Notes under the pieces: model-generated | Told to the model about the DNA's origin: nothing | The model's input: the letters and a program-made list of their open reading frames with translations, nothing else | The model's database searches: none | Translations under genes and position numbers: made by a program | Source: Symsagittifera roscoffensis | Lineage: Eukaryota > Xenacoelomorpha > Acoela > Convolutidae | Assembly (NCBI RefSeq): GCF_963678635.1 | Contig: NC_087063.1 | Location: 41,492,759-41,556,758 of the forward strand | Length of the DNA stretch: 64,000 nucleotides | Direction: 5' to 3' | Shown: positions 34,379 through 44,964 of the stretch, piece by piece | Layout of the letters: each line of letters starts with the position of its first letter | Position numbering within the stretch: position 1 is the stretch's first letter

Positions 34379-35385
34379 CCAGTATGCCTGCAATCAGGAT
34401 CAGTCGAGCCAGATACCGCTGCAATGGTCTGCACTCTTTCTCTCACGCCTGTGGGTGCTAAGCATAATAAGCTGAAAAAGCAATTACCGCGGTACTAATG
34501 ACGCAGAAAATGCAAGGATACAGTTTATAAAAACCTCGACCAATCGCACTATCCCACTCCCCAAACGTTTCCCAGCCTCTTGACTTATCGTAGAATCCCC
34601 CAGTTTGCATGTTTTATGTTTAAACTTCAGTTGCGTATTAAATAAACACTTATCATAACATCCAAATCAATCAACTTGTGTTTGGAAAAATGTTTTTTTG
34701 ACAATATTGATTTAAAAATTAACACATTTATACGGAGGTAGAGTTTAAGATGGGTCATTTAAAAAAAAAGAAATACAAATTAGAATCACAAGCGTGACCT
34801 TGTGGTTGACGGCTAAACCAAATGCTGAGTATTCATTAAAAAAAACAAATATCTATGGTGTGCTTATCACTTGTCTGTTATCTATTACATATGGTCCAAT
34901 ATTTATCTAGCAATTAAAGTTAGAACTGACTGTACTTTGTTCTGAGCCAAAGTTGAATTTTGTTTTTGCTGCTTAAATTTTCGCTCAATTTTTTGTTAGT
35001 AATTTGGAGGTTAATTTCTATGCATATGCGAGGTTAATTTCTAAGCATATGCGGGATGTTAATCGACGTTTTGTGTAACTACAGTATAACCAACGTTTTA
35101 TTGAAACCGTAAACAATTTGAAAACTAGCCATATTTTCTTAATTACTGGAATTTGGAGTTCCTTGTCGGATTGTTTTTTTTCCTATGGTGTTTCAAATAT
35201 TTCTTTGTTTGAATCTCATCAGCCAAATATGTGCCAATGAAATAAACCAAGCTTTTCTTTTGCCTTTTTTGACACTCAAAAATTGTTTAAGAGTGCCTGA
35301 ACGTAGCGAAAACTCGTATATTGATTTTGGTGATTTTTTTAATTTTTTTTTGCCAGCAGAAAGTCTTAAAATGCTCCAATAACTA

Positions 35386-35760
35386 GATATATGCATTCAT
35401 ACAAAAAATAATGCATTTTATGAATGCACTTAGGTATGTATGCTTTTCAATTACAGAGGTCAATTCAAATTCACCTGCTAAAAATTAGGTAAACTGCGCT
35501 CTAAATGTGAACGTGGAAATGGCGCAATAAAACGTTAACTACTTCGTTTCGAAACGGGATTTTATTTTCAAATTTGCGTGTGGAATCAAAAATTTAACTA
35601 ATGATCCAGTTTTCTCAAATTTTTCTTTAAATTAAGGCCACAAAAGTTTTTCTCCGAAATTCGAAAGTTCAAGTTTGTTTTAGAAATAAGTTTGTTTGTT
35701 TCTGTTTCCTTGCGTTCATTGACTCATTCACAACTCTCTGTTGGCTATGGATCTTTTTTT
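35386..35760. repeat. Diverged copy of TRIM upstream modules A/B
   Basis: Contains 'gaatgcacttaggtat', 'gtcaattcaaattcacctgc', 'aatggcgcaataaaacgt' and 'ctctgttggctatgg', which match in order blocks near 10,120, 10,140, 10,220 and 11,125. It is strongly shortened. It links the end of the pseudogene array to the TRIM-like locus at 9.7-19.4 kb. Confidence 0.65.
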
Positions 35761-38220
35761 TTCTGGGTTATGTTACTTTTTTTTCTATGCTGACTGTGGC
35801 GTGCTGCTGGCAAGTGTTGCTGTTGAAGGCTTCTGTATAATTTTTTTGTGAAATTTCCGTGTTTTATCCACAAACGTTTTAATGATTCTTCAAAAACATA
35901 ATTTTCAAGGGTTCTTTCTAAATGATTTCTTCAATAAAAGTAGAAACTTTTGCACTCAACATTTTATTTTTCAACTCATTTTGTACCTAAATTTGTACCT
36001 AAATTTGTAAATAAAATTACCTATTTAAATTTACTGGTTTAATGAAAATTTTTGAGCCTTGTGAAAAACAAAAATGCTCAACTACTGTTGCATTGTTTTA
36101 GTTTTTGATTGGAATGTGATCTAAGAAAAACTAAAAATGCCGTGGTGCACTGGCTAGAATTAAGCGATGATAAAAAAATTGAGCAGAAAAAAACAGAAAA
36201 AAACATGTATCGGTTGTAGGGGTTAAAGATGTATGGAGTAAAACTTTGAGCAGTCAAACATGATAACGCAGTTAGTAAAAAAATTCTGCTAATTTGAATT
36301 TGAACGTTTATCTCAACTTCCAAGCGTTAAGCAAAAAACATGAAGAAAACACCTACCGGTTAGAAGAAAAAATTGCTAGTTTAAGATGTTTTCTTAGTCA
36401 AAAATGGTTACTTATTTCAGAGAAAAAGTGCCTATAAATTGAAGGTCATTATTTATCTCAATTACTGAGTATCAGAACAAAATTGCACAAAAAAACACAT
36501 GGTCAAATTGAATTATATAAAACAATGTTGTCAAGCCCACCTATGATCATTGTTCATAACACTCTTAAAAACTTTTGCAATTGAAAGCATGCATTTTGTG
36601 CCAACAATTCTCTGTTCGATGTTCAAGATCGATTCACTCAAGACCTAAGTAAAAAATTGTTAAAAAGCCGAAAATTACAAAAAAAAAATCAAGAAGGCCG
36701 CCATGTTGGTAAGCTTGAATTGGTTAAAAAGCTATAGATACATTTGTTCGGCCGTGCTCCTGTCTCGTAAGACTTTTCCAGTTGCTTATTTGGTTTTCCA
36801 TTGTTTTGCTCGGCATGTTTGCCTAGAAATCCTGTTTGATGAAAAAAGTATGATTAAACTTAAGGTTTTTTTAGTCGCTTTGGAAACTTAGGAAATTTTT
36901 TTTTAAATAATTTTTCCCAAAACATCTTTCTACCGAATTTTAAAAAGGTATAAACATAAAAGACCGGCCACGGTCTAGTGTACCTGCAAACTCCCCTGGT
37001 CTCCTTTTGCATTCCCCTTTTGTCTACATTCTTCCAAAACGTCTGCGGAATATTTGACCGATGTTTTTTGTTTTCTCAAAAACTAACCTACCAAATCTGT
37101 TATTTAGGTTTCAATGATAATAACGGAGTTGAAAAGCTCCCCTCAATAAGAAGTTATGCCCAAATAATTTTGCTCAGAAAATTATGGCCCTCGGAATAGT
37201 CAAGTTTTTGACTTTCCGACCATTTTTGAATCATCTTCAAATTTTTCCCAAACACTAACCTCCCAAACCTGAGGTTGTCGATTCACTGAAGATAACTGGT
37301 AGTTGGAATCTCCCCTGCATTTGCGATGACACTCACAATTTCTTACTCAAAAAACTTATCGTCCTCGGAAAAGTCAATTTTGTTTTGATTACTTGTGCGT
37401 TTTTTTTTTCAAAATATGTTGACCTTAATCAAAAAATACACTTATACCTGAGTTTTTTGTAGTATTGGTAAATTTCAGTTTGTGCTCCATTTCTGGATAA
37501 CCCTTATACAAGTACAACATTTCGAAGTGAATATGTTGAGCACGTTCGGGTATAGTTACAACGTGGTACCTTAGGTGGAGTATAATTACAACGTGGAGTA
37601 CGTTGTAATTATTTTCTCAAATAAGTTTGAAAAAGGCTGATTTTTTTGGATTCCTTTGGATTTACTTTGGATTCTAAGTTTTTTCTACTACTAGGATTGA
37701 AAGTTCTGTAATTTGTCATTTTACCAAATCTGACTTTGAATATAATACGATTTTTTGACAAAATAGTTTCGGCTGATGTTGTATTGGTTTATTCAGCTTA
37801 TTGTATGTTAAGTTGATGGTCAAAATGTTTCAACAAAATCAGGTACTGTGAAACTGAATGGCAGTACTTAAAAATTGACGATAATGGTATGGGTCAAAAT
37901 GATTGGGGACAAAATGGGAAAACACAAAACCTCTATGAGAGTCTGAGTTTCAAAAATTCACTTAAATTCATGCTTTCATCATTTTCAACACTGGTAACAA
38001 ATTTGAACTGAAGGGAAAATGTTTTATTAAAAAAGTTAGCGACAAAAAAAATCGCTGTTGACACAAAAAAGGGTCTACCGTTACGGTTATCTTAACAGCT
38101 TTGATCGATTTCGAGAGCTGAGATTGCGATTACTTTGGGTAAACCAAATGGTACGCGGTGAAATGAGTGTTGAAGGGAGCAATTACAACCATGAACTCAA
38201 GTATTCATTTATCTGAGACG
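35761..38220. other. AT-rich region, no recognised gene
   Basis: Only short ORFs without domain support (for example 36,078-36,323 minus, 36,703-36,891 plus and 36,978-37,199 plus). One perfect 13-bp hairpin with a 5-base loop is present at 37,582-37,612, and a related half-site lies at about 37,552. Otherwise nothing assignable. Confidence 0.5.
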
Positions 38221-38700
38221 TTGCACGATCGGCGACTACCATGATCTATACCTCACTGCTGATGTGCTTCCGCTCGAAGAACTACGAGAAATTTGTTATG
38301 AAACACACGGTGTTGACTCTGCACACTACTACACAGCAAGTAATTTGTCGCGTGATGTGTTCTTACAAAATTACGCTTGCTGAAAAACCGCGACCACTTG
38401 GACATGATCGAGTCAATAATACGGCCGAGATGTTGTCGGTGTACAGTAAGAAGTAGATTAAAGCCAATAACAAATATTTTCCGGACTTTGGTGAAAAACA
38501 AAAGTTCCAGCGATATATTACAAAAGACACAAAAATCTTTAGAGGGGAATTAGACAAAACTTTACCCTTCCCTTAAAAAACTTTGTCGAAAATGAGTTTG
38601 TCGAAAATGTGAGACTGGAAGATTTGCGGCTATCCGGTGAAGCATCTTGATTCAATCATTTCGTCCTGAGGAACGCTATGTCCTGCCTTTCCCAACGCTT
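38221..38700 (+). pseudogene. Relic of a family-B (protein-primed type) DNA polymerase
   Basis: The frame at 38,231-38,383 reads GDYHDLYLTADVLPL and continues through a DSAHYYTA stretch. This matches the conserved exonuclease III region (Y-x3-D) and the following segment of DNA polymerase type B 'organellar and viral' proteins, as carried by Polinton/Maverick elements, adintovirus-like elements and linear plasmids. After an in-frame stop, related pieces appear in other frames: an LLKNRDHLDMIE-like piece (about 38,375-38,420), KANNKYFPDFGEKQKF (about 38,460-38,515), and K-N-F-V-E-N-E-F-V (about 38,577-38,610). Order and spacing fit the family. Several stops and shifts make it a dead fragment. 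No capsid, integrase or terminal repeats of a Polinton are recognised nearby. Confidence 0.68.
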
Positions 38701-39195
38701 CAATTATAAGAGGAACTAGAGGTGTTGAGATCACTCATTTGTATCGGATGCTGAATTCAGGAAAAATAGGTGGCTCATTTTGAAGAGCTAAGCCCTCGAA
38801 TTCAAAAAAAAAAACGCCAGAAAAATATTACGAGCTAACAATACCACTCATTGCGGAATTATAACCTGCTACCTCACACTCAGGTCCATTGGGCATTGCA
38901 ATTCAGTTACCTCACTTTAAATTTTACATTTAGTTTTGTTTCACATTCCAATCCGAGTGAAACCAGAGCATTTTATGATAGCGCAGTCTAAACAGGATAG
39001 CGCAGTCCATCCCCGCAACAGTCCAAACCACTCTGCAGACCATCTCAGAATCTTAAGCTAGCGAAGCCAGCACGTTCCCAAGCCTTATCCCAGTATTTTT
39101 GAAGTCTTCGTCGAGAAAAAAAAGTTTCATTAAGTTTGTGAACTAACTCTCAATTAGTTTCTTTGCGCGTGTTTTTTTTTTGGTAACATGACAGT
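38701..39195. other. No recognised gene
   Basis: Spacer between the polymerase relic and the LTR-B element. A poly-A-like run at about 38,803 and a repeated 'atagcgcagtc' near 38,978 and 38,998 are the only features I noted. Confidence 0.4.
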
Positions 39196-39289
39196 TGTTG
39201 AAAATGCTATTTCGATATTTGATTTAAATCCTTTTGTATAAATAACTTAAAAGTATCCTAGATCATAAAGATAATGTTTCAGAGGTCAT

Positions 39290-39991
39290 CCCGGGTCGAG
39301 ATCCTGCTCAAAAACCGCTCAAGATTTGAGCGGTTTGAGCGGTTTTCCAGCAAGATTTGAGCGGTTTGAGCGGTTTGGGCGGTTTTTTTGGAAAAACCGC
39401 TCAAACCGCTCAAATCTTGCTTAAAAAACCGCTCAAAAACCGCTCATTTCTTGCGGTGATTTTTGAACGGTTTTTCAAGCAAGATTTGAGCGGTTTTTGA
39501 GCGGTTTTTGAGCGATCTTCCCGGGTCGAGGTCCCAGACTCATGTCCATACTTTCGCGACCGAAAAATTAAGGCGCGACTTTCGCGACTTAGGCGGAAAC
39601 GGCGCGACTCCAAAGACAACGGCAGAGTATTCCAAAGACAAATTAGAATGCAGAGTATTCAGTATTCATTGTGGTGCGTAATTTATATTGGCTTCGCTGC
39701 GCGACACTATTTTCAGGGCCGCATGGGCTATCGGATTAGGCGTCAGGGTTCGAATCCCTCTGTGGTCGACTTTTTATTATTAAATCTTGCGCATTTTTGA
39801 GCGGTTTTTTAGATGAACCGCTCAAAACCGTTCAAATCTTGCGCGGTTTTTGAGCGGTTTTTTTTAGATAAACTGTTCAAAAACCGCTCAAACCGCTCAT
39901 TTTGAAGCAAGATTTTGAGCGTAATTGTCTAAAAAAACCGCTCAAACCGCTTAAATCTTGCTTCAAATTAGGTGAAAAATCTCGACTCGGG
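39290..39991. mobile_element. 702-bp foldback element built from GAGCGG repeats, in the LTR-B LTR
   Basis: The ends are inverted: 'cccgggtcgagat' at the left and 'atctcgactcggg' at the right (one mismatch). The neighbouring bases allow a 2-bp AT duplication. Inside, 'gagcggttt' and its complement recur many times (39,305-39,515 and 39,785-39,965), flanking a tRNA-Arg-like sequence at 39,717. A second internal 'cccgggtcgagg' at about 39,518 suggests a nested or tandem origin. No coding capacity. The insertion is defined precisely because the other LTR lacks it. Confidence 0.82.
39717..39769 (+). tRNA. tRNA-Arg-like sequence lacking the anticodon arm
   Basis: The 7-base 5' strand GGCCGCA pairs fully (two G-U) with TGTGGTC at 39,761-39,767. 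A D-arm-like segment (GGGCTATCGGATTAGGC), then a complete T-arm (AGGG-TTCGAAT-CCCT), lie between. The order and bases resemble nuclear tRNA-Arg, but only ~21 bases separate the acceptor from the T-arm, so the anticodon and variable arms are absent. Both internal Pol III promoter boxes remain, and a T5 run at 39,771-39,775 could terminate transcription. It cannot act as a normal tRNA. It is probably a tRNA-derived piece captured by the foldback element. Confidence 0.72.
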
Positions 39992-40123
39992 ATTCGATGT
40001 TGTCAGGCACTCCGAAGGCCAATACCTGTCATTGATGTCTAGCACCAGATAAAACTGAAATTATTTACAGGAGAAACTAACAAGAACTAAAAAACAACTC
40101 AAATGACTAATTAAGCACTCTGA

Positions 40124-41600
40124 CATTTCCTCTTGTGAAAATAAATGAACTTCAATAGGTTTATAAATGAAGTAAATTTAAATACTAGATTGAGAGTTTT
40201 TGAAACAATCAAACTGGACTCGACCGAAGATACGAACTGAAATTGCTGAACTGAGTTTTATAACGATACACGGTTGCTGAACTGAGTTTTATAAAGACAC
40301 ACGGTTACGTACTAACCTTAAGGTTAAGTAAGTTTTGTGCGAGGTTTGCCCCAAGAGTTTGAAACGATAGTTTACGATTTTCCGTCGGTTCTCTCTCTGT
40401 CCTATGGTAAATTTGCTCTCCTTCATTTTCCCTCCTTCACATCCTCTCCTAGCCTACCTCGTGAACTGTGGTCTATCATTACGGCTCCCATTATGGTCAC
40501 CGCAGTTCGTTTTCGGCTGCTACGCCTCGATCCCGTATCGCTTCCCAAATCTTGGCTCGAATAGAAAATGAGTCTTTGCTCTATCGCACGCTTCTTCGTT
40601 TCGTTTGCCTCCGGTGCCGCCCCGGAGCAGCCTCCGGATCTTTCATGCCCGAATCTTCCGCTGCGTTTACGTCCGTTTTTTTTGCGTGCTTTTCCTTGCG
40701 TCGTATTCGCCCCGTCGTTTTGCTCGTTTGTCGCAATTGCGCCTGCCGTATTTACTTGGCCTCATGCTCGGTGACTACTGACTCGGTAGCCGCCGGTTCG
40801 TGTTTTCCTTTGATGCTGATTGGGGACTGCCCTTCTGGTAACGTTGCCAACGGCAACTTTCCCATTATCCGTCTCGGCGCCAGCGGTTGCCCGGCGCTGT
40901 CCGATTCCGATTTTTCTGATTCGTGTTGTCGCTCATGTCTTATTCTTGTTTTTGACAATAGGCCCGCTCGTCACTGTCAGTTTCTTCTTTAGCCCCGCAG
41001 GCGTTGTTGGTTTCGGTAGCCCCGCTGGTCTTCATTTTTTCGGGGTATTCGATTTCCTTATCGCAACTCCGGATTTCGTAAGCAGGCTACCATTTTTCTT
41101 TTTTTTGTATGAGCGTTTTCAGCTACTATTTTAGTATTTAACCGTTTATACCCGAATACGTTTCTGTTCGCAGTACGTTGAAAGAACACTCGTGAGGGTC
41201 TGATTTAAAAACTTGGACGATTGAACGAAAGTGCCGCCGGCTCATCGGCCTGTCTGGTCGCTTGGTCATCGGTAAGTTTTAAGGGGTAGTTTCTAGCCGC
41301 CTTCCCCCGTATTCAGAGTCGGATATCTCACCGTCCAGTTTGTGTGCGCTGGGTTTGGCATTTTTTGTGCCTCCGGGTCTTGCTCATCTAAACAAGCATT
41401 TTTGAATTTTAGTACAATAGACCAGTTTAAATTACAGTGTTGGCTTCTCTGCCATGATGAGCTTCAAATGGCATTAATTTTAGAGTAGCGTTTGACGAAA
41501 ACCGCAAAGCGCCGAGGTTTTTTTCTAGCACCTTCTCTAATGGTTACGAGCGTTCCTCCCGTGCATATTTCAGTATAGAATTTTTCAAACTTCCGATAGT
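40124..41600 (-). other. LTR-B 3' internal region (after integrase)
   Basis: Lies between integrase and the left LTR of LTR-B. Minus-strand ORFs such as 40,958-40,752 (basic and acidic, 68 codons) may be pol C-terminal remnants. The plus-strand ORFs at 40,337-41,134 run against the element and reflect its higher GC content. No domain is recognised. Confidence 0.45.
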
Positions 41601-42146
41601 TCTTTCAACACTACCGGTGGCTCTGTTGCCATTACCCGGCGACTGTACGATCTCGATTCATTGGTTGTTACAAAATGCTTTAACGTCCTTCGACATGAAA
41701 TTTGTTCCTTGATCAACGTGGACTCTCCTAACCCCATGATTATTAATGTAAGACTTGAGAAGATTTCGAGTTTTGTCCGAGCGGTTTGTTTTACAGACCA
41801 TTGCCGACGGCCATCTAGAGAAACGATCCACCGCTACTATCGCGTACTTTTTGGACTCATTCACGTAGCTTTTGGGTCCCCAAAAATACAGCTGTTTGGC
41901 CTCATTGGGCTCCCTTTGTTGGAGTATTTTACCTAAGTCCCGCTTTAGTGCACATTGTTTTTAGATGTTACCGACAAGTACGTACTCCTGGTAGTTTTCT
42001 GCGCTTGATGCTATATTTCTGTGGATATATAGATACCAGATATCCTTTGCCGCCGCGAACAAATTACTCTTGCCGTGATGATAATACTGCAGTTGATTGA
42101 CAATGGCCTTTTGAAGGGTGTTTGGAATGACTAATTTGTCGTCCAT
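41600..42146 (-). pseudogene. LTR-B integrase remnants
   Basis: 42,146-41,961 contains a zinc-binding-domain-like piece (YYHHGKSNLFAAAKDIWY), in which the usual second Cys pair is changed. 41,864-41,658 contains the start of the catalytic core: an AIVAVDRFSRWPSA segment with the first Asp, and VHVDQGTNFMSKD with the second Asp, as in Ty3/gypsy integrases. The part with the catalytic Glu was not found in frame. The element is broken by stops between these segments. Confidence 0.82.
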
Positions 42147-42899
42147 CCATAAACAGTTGTCTCTTATGTGGAAGTCAGTAACAAACTGTGCATAATACCG
42201 ATTCGTCGCCTAAGTCTACGAGGCAGTATAGGGATCGTGTTAGATTTAATTAGCTGGTAGAACGCTTCTAGCTGGGTGTCCGATCGATGCATGTTGCGAC
42301 TCGACAAACTGAGGGGTGAATAAATCAGGTAACGCCGTGGCTTTTCAAATTATTTTACAATTGCGAGGGTCTATAGACATAATTGTGTTAGATGGGTCAA
42401 CTGGGGAAAATTTTTCGCCTAGGCAAGCTAAAGGGATCGATAATATAGTGTTATTTTTTGTGCTATTGTCTCCGTGGTGGTTGCAATTAAATTTCCTTCT
42501 GCGACTAACTCTTCTACTTCATCTTAGTTACTACTGGCTATACTAGGATGGCGTTCTAAAGTTTTTTGTAATTTCCAAATTGATTTGTCCATGATAAATG
42601 ATTGAATGTTATAAATAGATTTTGTTTGACTGTCTTTAAAAAGTAATCGATTCAACTAATCTATTTGACTCGACAATTGACCGTAGGCGCGGCTTGTCTA
42701 GTGAACGCCGACATATGCAAATATCTGATCTTTGATTGGTTGGCTGGTCGTCGCATAATAGCTTGCTCTCTATCGGCGATATTTGTTTACGATTTTTGCT
42801 GATCGCGTTCTACCGTAATTTTTGCGACCGTGAACATACTATCGTTAACCTACACAGGTTTTGCCTCACAATTTGTTTTTCTGGATAAATAGTCATCAT

Positions 42900-43223
42900 G
42901 ACCGATGTTCGCCTCTGGCATGTGTTCGACTTCAAAATCTAACGGAATCAATCTATATAGCCATCTTGTTAACGGACTAAAGGTTGTTTTATTCTTTTCA
43001 TTAGTTCTATTTCTGAGTTTTACCAGCGCTTTATGATCGATAACAATTTTCTTCCCAGGATATAATTCCTAAAGTATTCTTCCCCCAGACTACGGTTGGT
43101 GGAGTACCGTTTTTCAGCGTCATTTAAGTAGCGCGATGCGAACAAAATTGGCCCCCAGCCTTCGGTACTGAGTTGTTCGAATACGGCCCCTAATCCATTG
43201 TGACTGGCATCGCACTTTATCAT
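42900..43223 (-). pseudogene. LTR-B RNase H remnant
   Basis: 43,223-43,020 reads MIKCDASHNGLGAVFEQL, with the first catalytic Asp of Ty3/gypsy RNase H, then FASRYLNDAEKRYSTN. A deletion removes the segment carrying the catalytic Glu, so the frame jumps to YFRNYILGRK. Further on, LIPLDFEVEHMPEANIG and DDYLSRK (42,975-42,895) form the domain's usual C-terminal end in another frame. Confidence 0.85.
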
Positions 43224-43239
43224 AATATCTTAATGCAAG

Positions 43240-43960
43240 TCAAAATGCCGAAATTCCACAATGTTCGCTACCTTGCGTTTTAGGTTTTTAAATGCTTTCT
43301 AACACTCGGTTGTCCATATGTGTTCTTTTTTCTGGCTTAAGAAAAGACTTAATGGGGCGGAACACTCTGCCAATGCGGGTAGGTACCCTCTTCAACTTTG
43401 ATTTGAAACCATAAATGATTTTAGCTGAGATAGTGTGCGGGGCGGTTTCAGTGCCTCGATTGGCTCCGTTTTTCGGATGAGGGATTTCACTCCAGTCGAC
43501 AATATTTTATGTCCTAACCATTCGCCTTCCTTTCGGGCGAAGTTAAATTTCTTCAGTTTCACTGACATCTTTTCTTTGTCTAATTTTCTTCAGATTTTCT
43601 CCACGGTCGATATATGCTCCATTCCGGAACCTTTAGTTACTACTATGATCGAGTTTGAAATTCCGCCCGCATTGTGGTTAGACCGTAAAACCCGGTAAAT
43701 CTATAAATGCCGGTCAATTTAACTGCGATAACTGAGAAGTTATGATGCAGACTAGTTTCTTGGTTGAGCGACAATTGCCTGTACGCATACGTTTGATCCA
43801 TAGTGGAGAATTATATCTCGCCCGATTTCTTTTGACTTATCGTTTGGCCGATGAAGGCGTCCATGAATTCCTCGATGTTTGGCATTTGGTACTTGTTTTT
43901 ATGCACCTGTTTATTTAGTTCGCTTGCTTCGAGTGCGAGTTTAACCTAGCCGTCCTTTTC
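43240..43960 (-). pseudogene. LTR-B reverse transcriptase remnants
   Basis: On the minus strand, a palm piece (TMDQTYAYRQLSL) near 43,800 and a thumb piece (MSVKLKKFNFARKEGEWLGH, then LSQLKSF) near 43,570-43,410 match Ty3/gypsy reverse transcriptases. The YxDD catalytic motif that should lie between them is missing, apparently through a deletion near 43,640. Several frames are involved. Confidence 0.78.
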
Positions 43961-44079
43961 GACCGAGGTCTCATATTGCGATGCGTCACCTCCATTTCCT
44001 CATATCCTTGCGTCACCTCATGTCCTTGGATCATTCCGACCAATGATTGCCCCCTGTTGTTTTTCTTAGCCCGACACCT

Positions 44080-44732
44080 TAGCTCGAAATACTCGAGTTT
44101 TTACAGAGGTTGCAGGTGACATTTTTAGCTGCACATTCTTTCATGTGCTCCTTTGTGAATCCGGGCCTGTTAAAGTTAAAACATCTACAATCTCCCGCGT
44201 TTGTCCCTCCTCAGTATTGTCCTCGACCTTGGGTTTGGCCGCGTCCTCTCCCCCGGTTGTTACGGTGTCCACCCCTGATGATTTCCTGTGCTTCCGTCTT
44301 GATTTGCAGATCGCTGTCCGTGGTACTGCTCGTCGCTGCACTTCCGGTTGAAATGTAAGTTTTGTCATACTTATCCCCCCGCTCATAAAAAAGTGCAATT
44401 CGGTACTCTTCCTCCGTGGTTTTCGTGGCCCTACACAACTCATTTTGAGCCTCTCGGTTTGTCATGTTGACAATGAACACGTTTCGAAGAACTCTTGTTT
44501 CCAGTGCGCCAAAAGCGCAATGCGCCTCCAGTACTCCCCAAACCGCTGTTTTCTTGACAGTAGCTGGAAAACTTCGTATGTTGAAACTTCCTTCTATGAA
44601 AACTTCCATCTTGAACTCTCCCTCAATTGCGTCGAGTACCCTTGTATTACGTGTAGCCCCCAAGTCCAGAAGCGGTTTCCTTTTGTGAAGTTCGTCCTGC
44701 CCTTTCTCCCCCAGGCACAGGTACAGATTCAA
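44080..44732 (-). pseudogene. LTR-B gag remnant with altered zinc knuckle
   Basis: A 173-codon frame (44,732-44,211) ends in a Gly/Arg-rich tail (GRGRGQTQGRGQ). About 44,170-44,100, in another frame, reads DCRCFNFNRPGFTKEHMKEC and then CNLC, a retroviral-type zinc knuckle in which ligand positions are substituted. The first half contains LLDLGATRNTRVLDA, which resembles an aspartic-protease-like fold segment but with DLGA rather than D-S/T-G; I therefore do not call a protease with confidence. Confidence 0.7.
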
Positions 44733-44964
44733 AATTAGAGTCTGCTCCGGTTCTATCTGGTTTTCTCTCCACCCTTTTTCGGCAATGCAGCTATTTGCGT
44801 GGCGTTCAGCGTACTAGCGAAGTAAAAGTTCGGCGAATTTATCGAATGTTTCTTTACCATTCCCCACTGGAAACAATTCACCCAGAATTCCCATAATATT
44901 GGCTGCCAAAAAGAAGTAATTCCAAGTGGGTTCTTCTTCCCACTTTATCCTGCTGAGTGAGTTA

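Larger units (their letters stand above)
28760..35385 (+). repeat. Three direct ~2.2-kb TRIM-pseudogene units
   Basis: The landmark 'gggccaattgctgcataaac' recurs near 28,767, 30,970 and 33,172, giving a period of about 2,200 bases. Each unit holds a pseudogene (d, e, f) followed by a shared non-coding tail that contains 'tataaaaacctcg' and a stretch ending near the next landmark. Units e and f are closer to each other than to d. The minus-strand counterparts lie at 23,493-24,480 and 24,480-26,420. Confidence 0.85.
39196..40123 (-). repeat. LTR-B left (3') LTR, split by an insertion
   Basis: Two LTR pieces, 39,196-39,289 and 39,992-40,123, that together match the right LTR. The interruption at 39,290-39,991 is a separate foldback element, described in its own entry. 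Confidence 0.8.

Noticed and set aside
40337..41134. Several GC-rich plus-strand ORFs
   Set aside because: They run against the LTR-B element in its pol 3' region; their composition reflects the element. No domain recognised.
44640..44735. Protease call for the LLDLGATRNT segment of LTR-B
   Set aside because: It resembles the retropepsin region, but the active site would need D-S/T-G and reads DLGA; kept as a remark under gag instead of a separate feature.
44110..44738. Plus-strand ORFs over the LTR-B gag region
   Set aside because: Shadows of the minus-strand gag frame, which has the Gly/Arg tail and zinc-knuckle remnant.
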